DNA of 64,000 nt from contig JBPCSQ010000001.1 in NCBI GenBank assembly GCA_051006995.1, positions 120,992 to 184,991 on the forward strand, given 5' to 3'. The notes under the pieces were generated by a model. It was not told the DNA's origin. It worked only from the letters and a program-made list of their open reading frames with translations, and made no database searches. Below are positions 43,066 through 52,100 of this stretch, one piece after another. Position 1 is the stretch's first letter. Every line of letters starts with the position of its first letter. Made by a program: the position numbers and the translations under genes. This DNA is from JAIQGF01 sp051006995 (GTDB lineage Bacteria > Acidobacteriota > Terriglobia > Terriglobales > Acidobacteriaceae).

Positions 43066-46000
43066 TTACCAGGTCAGCTTCAGCGCGAACTGGAACTGAC
43101 GCGGATCGAAAGCCGCAGTCGGACGCCCCGCCTCGGTGTAGAGCGGGTTGACGTCGGCCACGTTGAATTTGTTGATCAGGTTGAACACATCCATGATCGC
43201 GTCGAGTCCCACACGCTCGGTCAGGTTAATGCGACGCGCGACGCGGAAATCGGTGAACAACGTGTACGGCTTGGTGAAATGGTTACGCGGCGAGTTGCCG
43301 TCGAAGCTGCCATCGGCCGGGCAGGGCAGCTGGAAGGCAATGCCTGAAATGAACGGCGAGGTTACGACCGGGTCACCGCAGGAATCCACCGGGGCGTTGA
43401 GGGCTACGATGTTTGGCCTTGCCGAGTTCGCCGCGAACTGGAAGTTGCGCGTCGAAGTGGCCGAGAACACCGTGTACGGCCGTCCCGACGCCGCTTCGAT
43501 GATCGGAGAAAACGTCCAGTTGCTGCCGAACTTGCTCCAGAAGCCCTCACCGGCGACCTTGCCGGTCTGATAGACGCCGCTGAAGACGAAGCGGTGACGC
43601 TGGTCGAAGGTGGAGTTCGAGCGCTCGGCGCGCAAATTGTACGCATCTTGCGGAGCGAGCGGCGACTCCAGGTCCGTCGAATCGTCAATGGCGTGCGACC
43701 AGGTGTACGACGCCAGGAATTCGTAGTGCGTGCTGAAACGCTTCTTCAGGTTCATGGTGAGGCCGTGATAGACCGAGCTGCCATTCGACCTCTGGGCCGA
43801 CATGTCGCTGAAGGGAATCACGGGCAGCGGTTGGCCATTGGCGTCCACGCCCAATCCATGCGCCGCCAGGAAAGACTTCGTAAACGCCACACAGGCGGCT
43901 CCTGCCGGTGTGAGAGAAACCCAGGATGCCAAGGTGGGGTTCATGCCCGAGGGCCGGAAGAAATTCGCTAGCGCCGCGGGTACCACCGGCTTGCCGCCAA
44001 CCAGGCCGCAGTCCTGGACCTGCAGCGCGTTGGACGGGTTCAACGGGGAATAGATCGTTGAGTTCGCATAATTCTGCCAAAGCAGATCGCCGTGCGACGT
44101 GTTCGCGTTTATCGGACGGTTCAGATGCCGGCCGCCGTTAAAGTTGTAGTCCACACTGAGTGCATACCCCTTGCCCAGGTCGCGCTCAATAGACAGATTG
44201 GCCTGATTGGAATAGGCATACTGGAAATCCGCCGATACTGGGAACCCGAACGGCAGCGCCGGCAGCGGCGTCGGCAAGTTCACGCCGGGCGCCACGGGAA
44301 TCGAAGGCGCCAGATAGTTCTGGTTGATCCACAGGGAATTCGGCAGGGCACTGTTAAACCGCTGCTGGCTGGAAATGTAGCCAAACGCGTCCGACAATCC
44401 TCCTAACCCGAATCCGCCCAGGCCCAGGCAATTCTTCAGCGTTCCCTGGAACGCGCTGGTCGCGGTCAATCCATTGGCCATCGTGCTCACCGGACTGGTG
44501 GGCGCCGGCAGGCTGTCGCAGGTGCTCGCGCCGCCCAGCAGAATCTGCGGCGTTCCTACGGCGTCGGTAGCTTGCGCCAGGAACTGAATGCCGAGCAGCG
44601 GGTGATCGTAGAAGAGTCCATAGGAGCCGCGGATTACGGTCTTCCCGTCGTTCCATGGGTCCCAGGCAATGCCGATGCGAGGCGCAATGTTGTTCTTGTC
44701 GGTTGGGATGGTGTTCGCAATTCCGAGCGCGGCGTAAGCGGGCGTTGAAATGGCGTTCAACGGCGGGGCACTGGGGAGAAATTCCACGTCGTAGCGCACG
44801 CCGTAGTTCAGCGTCAGGTTTGGCTTGAGCCGCCAGGAGTCCTGCAGGAAAAATCCGAGCGGAGTGTTAGCGAACTGCGCGTGCGGATTACCCACGCCCT
44901 GAATAAAGTACTGCGGGACGCCGATACCGTAAGCCTGAACTGCATTCAGATCGGGGAAGACCAATCCGGGCAGAACATTCTGCAGACCGGAAGGCGCCGA
45001 GATGCCGGCGAAGTTGTACACGCCGCCGAAATTCACCGCAAAATCGGCATTCACCGGCAGGCGGTTCAAGTCGCCGCCGAATTTGATGGCATGCTTGCCC
45101 AAGGACCAGGAAAAGTTGTCGGTGAACTGGTAGCGCTTTTCGGTGCGTCGAATGGCGGAAAACGGCTCGCGTCCAATGAAGGCAAAGCCCTGGATATTGA
45201 CCGCCACGTCGGGTCCGGTTGGGGTCGCTTCATTGAAATCGAACAGCAATCCGCGCCGTGCGCCCTGGAAGCGGAACTCGTTCACTTTGTTGGTGCCGAT
45301 CGTCGCCGCTTCCTGCACCGTGATGGCGAAATCGCGGAATTGCTGGGTAGCGGTGCGGGAGTAACCATTCTGTCCGAAGTTCTGGTTCTGGCCCTGGACC
45401 TGAATTCCATTGGCGGTGCTGGGGCTGACATTGCCACGCACCATCAACTGATGATTCGCAGTGAGCCGGTGATCCAGGCGCAGCGAATAGACGGTCGTCC
45501 CTTCAAACACCGGATAGTTACCCGTTTGCCCCGAAAGAGGCATGAAAGAAGCAGGCAACACCGCCGGAACGGCGACCGACGAAGTCGGGAACATATTGGC
45601 GACCGGGAAACCGCCCGCCAACTGGACTCCCAGCGGAAGCGCGCCGTTGATGGCGATGCCGGCGCCGCCGCCAGCCAGCGCCAGGTACTTGCCGACCAGC
45701 GTATTCGCGGTCGCGCGAGCCAGCGCGCTGGGACTGGTGAGATATCCCACCAGGGTCGGGCTTTGCAGGAAGGCCGCCTGTTGTGGGGTCAGTTGCAAAG
45801 TGCCCAGCGGCGTGGGAACGCCAAGAAGGCCGTACTGGTCCTGGCCGATGGTCGAGAACCCAGTCTCGTGTCGCCGCGTGGTCTCAAATGAGAAGAAATA
45901 AAAAGTCTGGTCTTTCTTCAGCGCGCCGCCCATGGTCGCGCCGGCCTGCACACGCGTGTATGCCGGGTCGGGAACGTTGCTGAACGGGTTCACCGCCTGA

Positions 46001-46785
46001 ATCTTGCGGTTTCGCAGATATCCGTAGGCGCTGCCGTGGAAATCGTTGGTGCCGGACTTGGTGATGATGTTCACCACGCCGCCGGAGGCGCGGCCGTACT
46101 CCGCCGCGTAGCCATTGGTCATGACCTGGAATTCCTGTACCGCTTCCTGCGAAACCGTGGAACGAACGCCGTTGGTGGAGTTGTCCACGGCGTCGGTGCC
46201 ATCCACGTTTACCAGGTTGGAGCGCGCGCGCTGTCCGCCAAAGTTCAAACCCGAGGTGGGCGCGGCCCCGATGCTGGGCGCGGTATCCCGCGCCAGCTTG
46301 GAATCGGTGAGCGCGAAATTGATGTAGTTGCGCCCATTGATGGGCAGGTTCTCGATGCGCTCCTGCTCGATGGTGGTGGTGGAAACGGTGCGCTGCGTTT
46401 CAATCAGCTCCGGCTCGGTGCTGACGTTGACCACCGACTCGACGGAGGCTACCTGCAGGTTCACCGGCACCTCGGCGGTCTGGCCGACGGTGATGCTCAC
46501 CGCCCGAGCTACCAGGGTCGCAAATCCCGGCGCCTTCACGTTGATGGTGTACCGCCCCGGCGGGAGCGACAGGAACTGGTACGCACCGTCGGTATTCTGC
46601 GTGACGGCGCGCTCCGTGCCGAGCGCCTCGTTGCGTACCGTCACGGTGGCATTCTTCACCACCGCGCCTTTGGGGTCCTTGACGGTAACGTGGAGTTCGG
46701 CGGTTGCCGCCGATTGCGCTGCCGCGCTGCCAACCATCGCCAACGTGACGAAGATCACGATGCACAGCGTCATCACTCGTTTCAT
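43066..46785 (-). CDS. Oar-like TonB-dependent outer-membrane receptor
   Basis: 1239 residues from ATG 46785, which opens a signal peptide cleaved after SAAAQ. Residues about 28-110: carboxypeptidase-regulatory-like (CarboxypepD_reg) beta domain; then a plug domain (ENLPINGRNYINF, NVDGTDAVDNSTNG, NGYAAEYGRASGGVVNIITKSGTNDFHG), and a long outer-membrane barrel ending FQFALKLTW with the usual terminal aromatic. This architecture is very common in acidobacteria and myxobacteria (Oar). Ligand unknown; large polymers or peptides are typical guesses. Preceded on its strand by the isoaspartyl peptidase gene, with a 197-bp gap. Confidence 0.93.
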   Translation of the reverse strand: MKRVMTLCIVIFVTLAMVGSAAAQSAATAELHVTVKDPKGAVVKNATVTVRNEALGTERAVTQNTDGAYQFLSLPPGRYTINVKAPGFATLVARAVSITVGQTAEVPVNLQVASVESVVNVSTEPELIETQRTVSTTTIEQERIENLPINGRNYINFALTDSKLARDTAPSIGAAPTSGLNFGGQRARSNLVNVDGTDAVDNSTNGVRSTVSQEAVQEFQVMTNGYAAEYGRASGGVVNIITKSGTNDFHGSAYGYLRNRKIQAVNPFSNVPDPAYTRVQAGATMGGALKKDQTFYFFSFETTRRHETGFSTIGQDQYGLLGVPTPLGTLQLTPQQAAFLQSPTLVGYLTSPSALARATANTLVGKYLALAGGGAGIAINGALPLGVQLAGGFPVANMFPTSSVAVPAVLPASFMPLSGQTGNYPVFEGTTVYSLRLDHRLTANHQLMVRGNVSPSTANGIQVQGQNQNFGQNGYSRTATQQFRDFAITVQEAATIGTNKVNEFRFQGARRGLLFDFNEATPTGPDVAVNIQGFAFIGREPFSAIRRTEKRYQFTDNFSWSLGKHAIKFGGDLNRLPVNADFAVNFGGVYNFAGISAPSGLQNVLPGLVFPDLNAVQAYGIGVPQYFIQGVGNPHAQFANTPLGFFLQDSWRLKPNLTLNYGVRYDVEFLPSAPPLNAISTPAYAALGIANTIPTDKNNIAPRIGIAWDPWNDGKTVIRGSYGLFYDHPLLGIQFLAQATDAVGTPQILLGGASTCDSLPAPTSPVSTMANGLTATSAFQGTLKNCLGLGGFGLGGLSDAFGYISSQQRFNSALPNSLWINQNYLAPSIPVAPGVNLPTPLPALPFGFPVSADFQYAYSNQANLSIERDLGKGYALSVDYNFNGGRHLNRPINANTSHGDLLWQNYANSTIYSPLNPSNALQVQDCGLVGGKPVVPAALANFFRPSGMNPTLASWVSLTPAGAACVAFTKSFLAAHGLGVDANGQPLPVIPFSDMSAQRSNGSSVYHGLTMNLKKRFSTHYEFLASYTWSHAIDDSTDLESPLAPQDAYNLRAERSNSTFDQRHRFVFSGVYQTGKVAGEGFWSKFGSNWTFSPIIEAASGRPYTVFSATSTRNFQFAANSARPNIVALNAPVDSCGDPVVTSPFISGIAFQLPCPADGSFDGNSPRNHFTKPYTLFTDFRVARRINLTERVGLDAIMDVFNLINKFNVADVNPLYTEAGRPTAAFDPRQFQFALKLTW

Positions 46786-46982
46786 GATTGCTCTACCTTT
46801 CGTCCGCCGGGCCGGGCAGAACGCACGAACGGATAGGAATCCGTGCATGGCACCGGGGGGCGGAGGCGCCTCTTGAAGGGCAATGTGTGGCGAGGTTTTT
46901 ACATCAGAAACTACTCGGAAGGCAAGCTGCAGGGCGAGGGGGCCCATTTTTGGCAGTGGCGCAGTTTGTCGCACGGCGCGCC

Positions 46983-47903
46983 TTAGGAGCGCTGAATTCC
47001 TTGTTCCTGGCGTCCCGCGGCGCGTACGGCCCACGCCATGCGCGGCGTATTGTGGGCGATGCCGAACCGGCCGGTGGCATCGAGGAGGATCATGCCGCCA
47101 TGACCGTGCAGGCGCCGGTGCAGATAATGAATAGCCTCCGCCGCGACCTTCGGCGGCTCATCGCCCGCCAGAACCTGGTCGGCGGCCCACTTCGCCAGCA
47201 CCAGTTTCATCATCGGCTCGCCCCAGCCGGTCGTCGAGCACGCCGCGCTTTCGTTATCGGCATAGCAGCCACAGCCAATCAGCGAAGAATCGCCAACCCG
47301 TCCCGGCGTCTTGTTCAATGTTCCGCCGGTGGACGTGGCGGCGGCGATATTGCCCGATTTGTCAAGGGCGACCGCCCCCACCGTGTCATGCGAGTTCGTC
47401 GGAGCGGCGAAAATCTCGTGCGTTTCGCCCGCGGACTGTTTTTGCTGCGCCTCGCGCAGGTGCTCGATTTCGCGGGGCACCACCAGCTCTTCATTCGCAC
47501 AGAGCGAGATCCCGTGTTCCTGCGCAAAGGCTTCAGCGCCGTTTCCCACCAAATACACGTGCGGGCTTTCGTCCAGGACTTTGCGCGCCGCGTGGATGGG
47601 ATTGCGAATGTGCTCGACGCATCCGACGCCGCCGGCGCGCAGCGTCTGGCCATCCATCATGAGAGCATCAAGCTGTACTCGGCCATCCGCATTCAGAAAG
47701 CTGCCGCGCCCGGCGTCGAAGGTCTCATCGTCTTCCATCACCAGCACCGCGGCCTCGATTGCGTCCAGCGCCGAGCCGCCGCGCTCCAGCGCACGCCACC
47801 CCGCCTCAGCGGCATTTCGGACGCCGTTTACGTGCGCTTCCACCATGTCATCGGGAATGGCCCAGGCGCCGCCGTGGACCACCAGAACGGGGTTAGTAGG
47901 CAA
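46983..47903 (-). CDS. Plant-type L-asparaginase / isoaspartyl peptidase
   Basis: 306-residue Ntn-hydrolase precursor that cleaves itself before Thr174 (NSHDTVGAVALD) to give alpha and beta chains; the new N-terminal Thr is the nucleophile. Conserved glycine-rich HGGAW opening, GRGS, and STGGTLNKTPGRVGDSS after the cleavage site are intact. Hydrolyses isoaspartyl dipeptides and asparagine, a repair or recycling role. It ends 197 bp before the TonB receptor start, same strand. Confidence 0.94.
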   Translation of the reverse strand: MPTNPVLVVHGGAWAIPDDMVEAHVNGVRNAAEAGWRALERGGSALDAIEAAVLVMEDDETFDAGRGSFLNADGRVQLDALMMDGQTLRAGGVGCVEHIRNPIHAARKVLDESPHVYLVGNGAEAFAQEHGISLCANEELVVPREIEHLREAQQKQSAGETHEIFAAPTNSHDTVGAVALDKSGNIAAATSTGGTLNKTPGRVGDSSLIGCGCYADNESAACSTTGWGEPMMKLVLAKWAADQVLAGDEPPKVAAEAIHYLHRRLHGHGGMILLDATGRFGIAHNTPRMAWAVRAAGRQEQGIQRS

Positions 47904-48006
47904 AGAGGAGGACCTCGCCGCGGAATCGGGTGCGCGAGTGCACCGGCCATCATAGCGCAGCGGATTCCAAATTGGGACGGTGTTGTCCGGATGGCTGCAG
48001 CCAGGA

Positions 48007-48675
48007 TTATCCGACGATGTTCGCGTCGGTGACGATCTCGTGGTGTTCGGCCTCGGAAAGCGTGGCCAGGTCGCGGTCGCGCGTCTGCCGGTAGGTGTAC
48101 AGGATCCGGTGCACCACGGTGATGTTGCCGATCACGGCGATCACCCACAGCACGGGCGCCATGGTGTTGAACAGGCCGCCGATGATCACCAGCACGATGC
48201 GCTCCGGCCGCTCCATGAATCCGACCTTGCATTTGCCGATGAGCGACTCGGCCCGCGCGCGGGCGTAGCTGATCATGACCGAGGTCACCATCACCAGCGC
48301 GGTTAGCACCACGTAAAAGAAGCGATTGGCGCGGGCGTAGTAAACCAGCAGGCCGAAATAGAGGACCACGTCACTATAGCGATCGACGACCGAATCGAAG
48401 AAGCCGCCGAACTCGGTCACCTGACCGGTGGCTCGGGCGACGCGGCCGTCCACCATGTCGAAGATGCCGGCGCCGATGATGACCAGCGCCGCCCACCGGA
48501 ACAGCCGTGCCTGATTTTCGGCATCGCCGTAGCCGAACAGCACCGCCGCCGCGATGTTGATCACCAGCCCAAAGAAGGTGAGATAGTTCGGGTTGATCCT
48601 GGTGAGCGCCAGTCCATGGACGATTTTGTAAAGAAGCGCTTTGCAGCCGCGGCCGACTGCGCTAGTCCAGGTCAT
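48007..48675 (-). CDS. CDP-alcohol phosphatidyltransferase
   Basis: 222-residue integral membrane enzyme with about six helices. The catalytic motif DxxDGxxARx8Gx3Dx3D is exact (D73, D76, G77, A80, R81, G90, D94, D98). It joins a CDP-linked lipid to a small alcohol phosphate, so it is a phosphatidylglycerophosphate- or phosphatidylinositol-phosphate-type synthase; the acceptor is undetermined. Its start overlaps the greA stop by four bases, giving an operon greA then this gene. C-terminus is soluble and acidic. Confidence 0.92.
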   Translation of the reverse strand: MTWTSAVGRGCKALLYKIVHGLALTRINPNYLTFFGLVINIAAAVLFGYGDAENQARLFRWAALVIIGAGIFDMVDGRVARATGQVTEFGGFFDSVVDRYSDVVLYFGLLVYYARANRFFYVVLTALVMVTSVMISYARARAESLIGKCKVGFMERPERIVLVIIGGLFNTMAPVLWVIAVIGNITVVHRILYTYRQTRDRDLATLSEAEHHEIVTDANIVG

Positions 48676-49160
48676 GACTCTTTCTGCTGCTCCGCTTCGT
48701 CGTGAATGGTGAGAAGCGAGAGCACCTCCAACTCGCGCTTGCCGTTGGGCGTGACCACCTCGACCGTGTCACCGACTTTTTTGCCCAGCAGCGCGCGCCC
48801 GATCGGCGATGTGGTGGATATCAGCCCCTTGGTAACGTCGCTCTCCTCGCTCGTGACCAGTTTGTACTGGATCTTTTCATCCTTGGTGGAATCGTAAACT
48901 TTCAGCGTCGATCCCAGCGCCGCCTTGTCGCGTGGAATGTTTGCCATGTTCACCAGCGACAGGTCTGCCATCCGCTTTTTCAGTTGTCCCAGGCGGGCGC
49001 GCACGTACTCCTGCCGCTGCTTGGCCATGTGGTACTCGGCATTCTCGCTGAGATCCCCCATGGCGACGGCTTTCTTCAGTTCCTTGGGTAGTTCGTGTTG
49101 CAGTTCGTGCTCCAAGGATTCGATTTCTTCCGCCAGCTTCTTCTTGATGTGTTCTGGCAT
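48672..49160 (-). CDS. greA: Transcription elongation factor GreA
   Basis: 162 residues, the usual GreA length. N-terminal antiparallel coiled coil (residues about 5-75, with acidic tip GDLSENAEYHMAK, where D/E stimulate RNA cleavage by RNA polymerase) and a C-terminal FKBP-like domain (SPIGRALLGKKVGDTVEVVTPNGKRELEVL). Rescues arrested polymerase. Overlaps the phosphatidyltransferase gene by four bases. Diverges from carD across a 306-bp gap, placing two RNA-polymerase-binding factors back to back. Confidence 0.96.
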   Translation of the reverse strand: MPEHIKKKLAEEIESLEHELQHELPKELKKAVAMGDLSENAEYHMAKQRQEYVRARLGQLKKRMADLSLVNMANIPRDKAALGSTLKVYDSTKDEKIQYKLVTSEESDVTKGLISTTSPIGRALLGKKVGDTVEVVTPNGKRELEVLSLLTIHDEAEQQKES

Positions 49161-49466
49161 GGGAAAGAGAGCTTTCGTGGTTCCGGACGGTCCCGCGGAA
49201 TACTCGCCCGCGGTTCCTTTTGGGAAACCCGCAGGGAACTTCCCGAATTATAAATGTTGCCGCCCTTCAGAGCAGCCTCACTTGCAATCGCGCGTCATTT
49301 TGCGACAACCCGTCCGCCCCCCTTGTTATGTTGTGGATAGGATTAAAGCTTCGCTCGACGCAAACGTGGTAAGCCCTTGTCCAGCTTGACGTTTCAGGCT
49401 ACTTTGCGGTATATTTGTGATGTTCTCCCACAGCCCGAACCCTTCCACATCTCGCAGGTGCCCTTC
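49161..49466. other. Divergent intergenic region greA/carD
   Basis: 306 bases with no gene. Holds the carD promoter (49386-49415). On the greA side there is a short GC inverted repeat (GGTTCCG...CGGAACC-like) near 49175-49215 but no clear promoter. Confidence 0.5.
49386..49415 (+). promoter_or_regulatory. Sigma-70-type promoter of carD
   Basis: TTGACG (49386-49391), 18-bp spacer, TATATT (49410-49415), predicted start about 49422, leader about 45 bases with an AGGTG ribosome site. Confidence 0.65.
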
Positions 49467-50003
49467 ATGAGTAGCAACGCGAATCTGACCTTTGACATTG
49501 GTGACAAAGTCGTTTATCCCAACCATGGGGTGGGCATAATCGAGCAGATCAGCAGCCGCACCATCGGACCCAACGTCGAACGCTTTTACCTCCTGAAGAT
49601 TAAGTCCAGCAGCCTCAAGGTGATGGTTCCGTTCAATAATGTGGCCAGCGTCGGGCTGCGCCGGGTCATTCGCAACGGCGAGATCCAGAAGATCATGGAT
49701 TTCCTGACCGATGGCAAGTGCTGCAATCACACCGATTGGAAGTACCGGTTCAAGGAAAATTCGGAGAAAATGCGCACCGGCTCTCTGCTGGAAGTGGCCG
49801 CCGTGCTGAAAGGTTTGTTGCTGCTGGCTCAGAGCAAGCCGCTCTCCTTCCGCGAAAAGAAGATGCTGGAGCGCGCCCGCTACCTGCTGGTCAGTGAGCT
49901 GGCCATGGCCAAGAACTGCGACGAAGGGGTGATTGAGCAACTGCTCTCCAAGACGCTGGCGAAATCTAAGCTGCGCTTCCCTGAAACCATCGCGGAAGCT
50001 TAA
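49467..50003 (+). CDS. carD: CarD/CdnL-type RNA polymerase-binding regulator
   Basis: 178 residues. N-terminal RID/Tudor-like domain (FDIGDKVVYPNHGVGIIEQIS...FYLLKIKSSSLKVMVPFNN) contacts the RNA polymerase beta subunit; the helical C-terminal domain (about 70-178, ending LRFPETIAEA) binds promoter DNA upstream of the -10. Stabilises open complexes at rRNA and other promoters. Start ATG 49467 chosen for the AGGTG box; an upstream frame to 49377 overlaps the promoter. Ends at a strong terminator. Confidence 0.93.
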   Translation: MSSNANLTFDIGDKVVYPNHGVGIIEQISSRTIGPNVERFYLLKIKSSSLKVMVPFNNVASVGLRRVIRNGEIQKIMDFLTDGKCCNHTDWKYRFKENSEKMRTGSLLEVAAVLKGLLLLAQSKPLSFREKKMLERARYLLVSELAMAKNCDEGVIEQLLSKTLAKSKLRFPETIAEA

Positions 50004-50020
50004 GAACTCTACCTCCCAAC

Positions 50021-50046
50021 GCGCGGCCGTCTGGCCGCGCTTTTTT
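50021..50046 (+). terminator. Intrinsic terminator of carD
   Basis: Perfect eight-base GC stem (50021-50028 with 50033-50040), GTCT loop, six T. Classic rho-independent form. Confidence 0.95.
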
Positions 50047-50068
50047 ATTGTCCGGCATCGAACCAGGT

Positions 50069-50356
50069 ATGCCCGGTTACGTGCACATCTTCCGGCTGGG
50101 GAGCGAACCCCACAATGGCGGACAGGCGCCGCGCTATCAACTGAACTACACCGTCGGCGGCAATTCCTATGTTCGCGTCTTCGACCCCGGCGGCTTGGAC
50201 GAGTTCTTGCGTAGCAACGTCGGCGTCACGGCCGAGGCCAGCGATTCCGTCCTCCAACAGCTCCAGCGAGACGGCCGCGCCACCATTGCCGAGGTTGAGA
50301 TTCGGGAAAGTGAAGCTCCGGCTATGGGCCTGGAGCAGCTCCCCTCGGATTCGTAG
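50069..50356 (+). CDS. Hypothetical small protein
   Basis: 95 residues from ATG 50069 (a TTG at 50048 lies in the terminator T run and is unlikely). Compact alpha/beta pattern: VHIFRLGSE, YQLNYTVGGNSYVRVFDPGGLDEFLRSNVG, then a helix and a beta segment ATIAEVEIRESE. No motif known to me. Converges on the AI-2E family gene with a 3-bp gap. Codon bias looks real, but a ribosome site is weak. Confidence 0.55.
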   Translation: MPGYVHIFRLGSEPHNGGQAPRYQLNYTVGGNSYVRVFDPGGLDEFLRSNVGVTAEASDSVLQQLQRDGRATIAEVEIRESEAPAMGLEQLPSDS

Positions 50357-50359
50357 GAG

Positions 50360-51523
50360 TTATTCGCCCAGCCACGCGCCGTAACCGCGCAGCGGCTCGA
50401 CGTGGTCGAACACAATCTTGATGGCCGCCGTTACCGGAATGGCCAGTACCAGCCCCATCGCCCCCCACAGCCAGCCCCAGAACAGCAGCGAGACCGTCAC
50501 CGCCAGCGGGTTGAGTTGCAGCCGGCTTCCCAGAAATTTCGGGTACAGCACATTCAGGGCGAACAAGTGCAGCCCCAGCACCGTCGCCACAATCGCGATG
50601 ACCCCCCCGGAGTGGATTTGCCCGATCCCGGCAATGATCGGCGGCAAGAAGGCCAGCAGCACGCCCAGGTAGGGAATCAGGCTGAGGAATCCGCTGATAA
50701 ATCCCACGAAATAAAAGTACGGGATTCCGAGGATGCCGAACACCACCGTGCTCAGCGCTCCCATGAACAGTCCCACCAGCACATTGCCGACAATGAAGCT
50801 GCGGATCATCCCGGAAATCAGGCCGAGCGTGACGTAGGCAGTGTTGCGGTTCTTCATTTTGAACAGCATCACCGAGGCCGATCGCACGTGGTCCTGCCAG
50901 CTCAACATGAAAAACGCAAGGAAGGGAATGAACGACGCCATGAAAACAATTTCAATCGTCGGCCCCAGCCCGGCGGTCAGCACGTCGCCCCAGCCCTTCT
51001 GCTGTTGCACCGTGACGGTCGGCGCATTCTGCTTTTCCTGCTGCTCCTCGGGAAGCACTTGAGAGGTGGTCTTCTGAAACTCGTGCGCCTGGCGGGTTAC
51101 TTTGCTGATCACCTGCCGGATTCGCCCTGAATACTTGGGAAGCTCGCGGCTGAACGCCACCGCGCGGTAGTAGGACACCTGCCCGATGCCCCACAGCACT
51201 CCCAGGAACAAAAGGATCGCCAGCAGCGCCGACAACCCGCGCGGGATTCGGATCCGCTGCAACAGGTCCACGATGGGCGCCAGGATGAAGGCCAGCAGCA
51301 CCGAAACCAGCACCACGATGATGGGAAGCTTGGCGACGTAGCAGACCGTCAGCACCGCGACAATGGCCAGCACGGTAGTCGCCGTCGAGCTGCCGCGCAG
51401 GTGCCGTTGCACCTCCGTCGCCTGCTCCTCGGTCTGTGCCGGCAAGGGAACCGCGCGCGGCGCTTCCTCGACGCCGCCGTTCAACTCCTCCGCCCGTTCC
51501 GCATCGCTGCGTTTGGCTGTCAT
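50360..51523 (-). CDS. AI-2E transporter family (PerM/UPF0118) permease
   Basis: 387 residues. After a soluble, acidic head (1-45) come about eight membrane helices in the family layout: two at 50-95, one at about 98-118, a large amphipathic loop (120-195, with a Gln/Glu-rich stretch EEQQEKQN), then helices at about 200-375 including the signature region GFLSLIPYLGVLLAFLPPII. Members export AI-2 or act as Na+/H+-type antiporters; which applies is unknown. Divergent from ruvX. Confidence 0.9.
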   Translation of the reverse strand: MTAKRSDAERAEELNGGVEEAPRAVPLPAQTEEQATEVQRHLRGSSTATTVLAIVAVLTVCYVAKLPIIVVLVSVLLAFILAPIVDLLQRIRIPRGLSALLAILLFLGVLWGIGQVSYYRAVAFSRELPKYSGRIRQVISKVTRQAHEFQKTTSQVLPEEQQEKQNAPTVTVQQQKGWGDVLTAGLGPTIEIVFMASFIPFLAFFMLSWQDHVRSASVMLFKMKNRNTAYVTLGLISGMIRSFIVGNVLVGLFMGALSTVVFGILGIPYFYFVGFISGFLSLIPYLGVLLAFLPPIIAGIGQIHSGGVIAIVATVLGLHLFALNVLYPKFLGSRLQLNPLAVTVSLLFWGWLWGAMGLVLAIPVTAAIKIVFDHVEPLRGYGAWLGE

Positions 51524-51554
51524 CGCTTATCCGGTCACCAGGATGTGTGACGCC

Positions 51555-51560
51555 TATAAT
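51555..51560 (+). promoter_or_regulatory. -10-like box immediately before ruvX start
   Basis: TATAAT ending seven bases before the GTG at 51567, so transcription would begin at or next to the start codon. No clear -35 at the normal distance. Confidence 0.5.
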
Positions 51561-51566
51561 ACCGCT

Positions 51567-52049
51567 GTGCCGGGGGAACCGAACCAACACTCTTCTGCGC
51601 CGCTGCACCAGCCTGCGCAACCCCGCCGCCGCATTCTTGCCCTCGACGTCGGCTCTCGCACCATCGGCATGGCCATTTCCGACGAGCTTGGGATCCTGGC
51701 GCGAGGATTGCCGACACTCCGGCGCAAGAGTAAACGGGTGGACATTGAAACCATCGGCGCGATCCTTCACCAATACGACATTGGTGAAATCGTCGTCGGA
51801 CACCCACTGAGGCTGGGCGGCGAATCCAGTGCGCAGACCGGCAGGATTGCCGCACTTGCCGCGGAGCTACGCGCCCGCCTGGGCGTACCGGTGCAACTCT
51901 GGGACGAGCGGCTTACGTCGGTAGCCGCCGAGGAGGCACTTGGGCTCAAGCGCTCGGTGAAGCAGCGCATCGCCGACCGCAAGTCGGGCGCAGTGGATCG
52001 CATCGCGGCGGTGATCATTCTGCAGAATTACCTCGACACGCGGCGCTAG
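51567..52049 (+). CDS. ruvX: YqgF/RuvX family putative Holliday junction resolvase (pre-16S rRNA nuclease)
   Basis: 160 residues from GTG 51567 (ATG 51543 adds eight residues but lies over the -10-like box). RNase H-like fold: first acidic residue in ILALDVGSRTIGMAIS, Glu in VGHPLRLGGE, then WDERLTSVAAE and a terminal AVDRIAAVIILQNYL with the last Asp. The family processes 16S rRNA 5' ends and is often called RuvX. Followed 51 bp later by mltG on the same strand, a pairing common in many bacteria. First 20 residues are Pro/Gln-rich and not conserved. Confidence 0.9.
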   Translation: MPGEPNQHSSAPLHQPAQPRRRILALDVGSRTIGMAISDELGILARGLPTLRRKSKRVDIETIGAILHQYDIGEIVVGHPLRLGGESSAQTGRIAALAAELRARLGVPVQLWDERLTSVAAEEALGLKRSVKQRIADRKSGAVDRIAAVIILQNYLDTRR

Positions 52050-52100
52050 TCGTCAGTGTATGACGACCTGCTGCCCTCCTCGATCATCTAAACTACCCAC

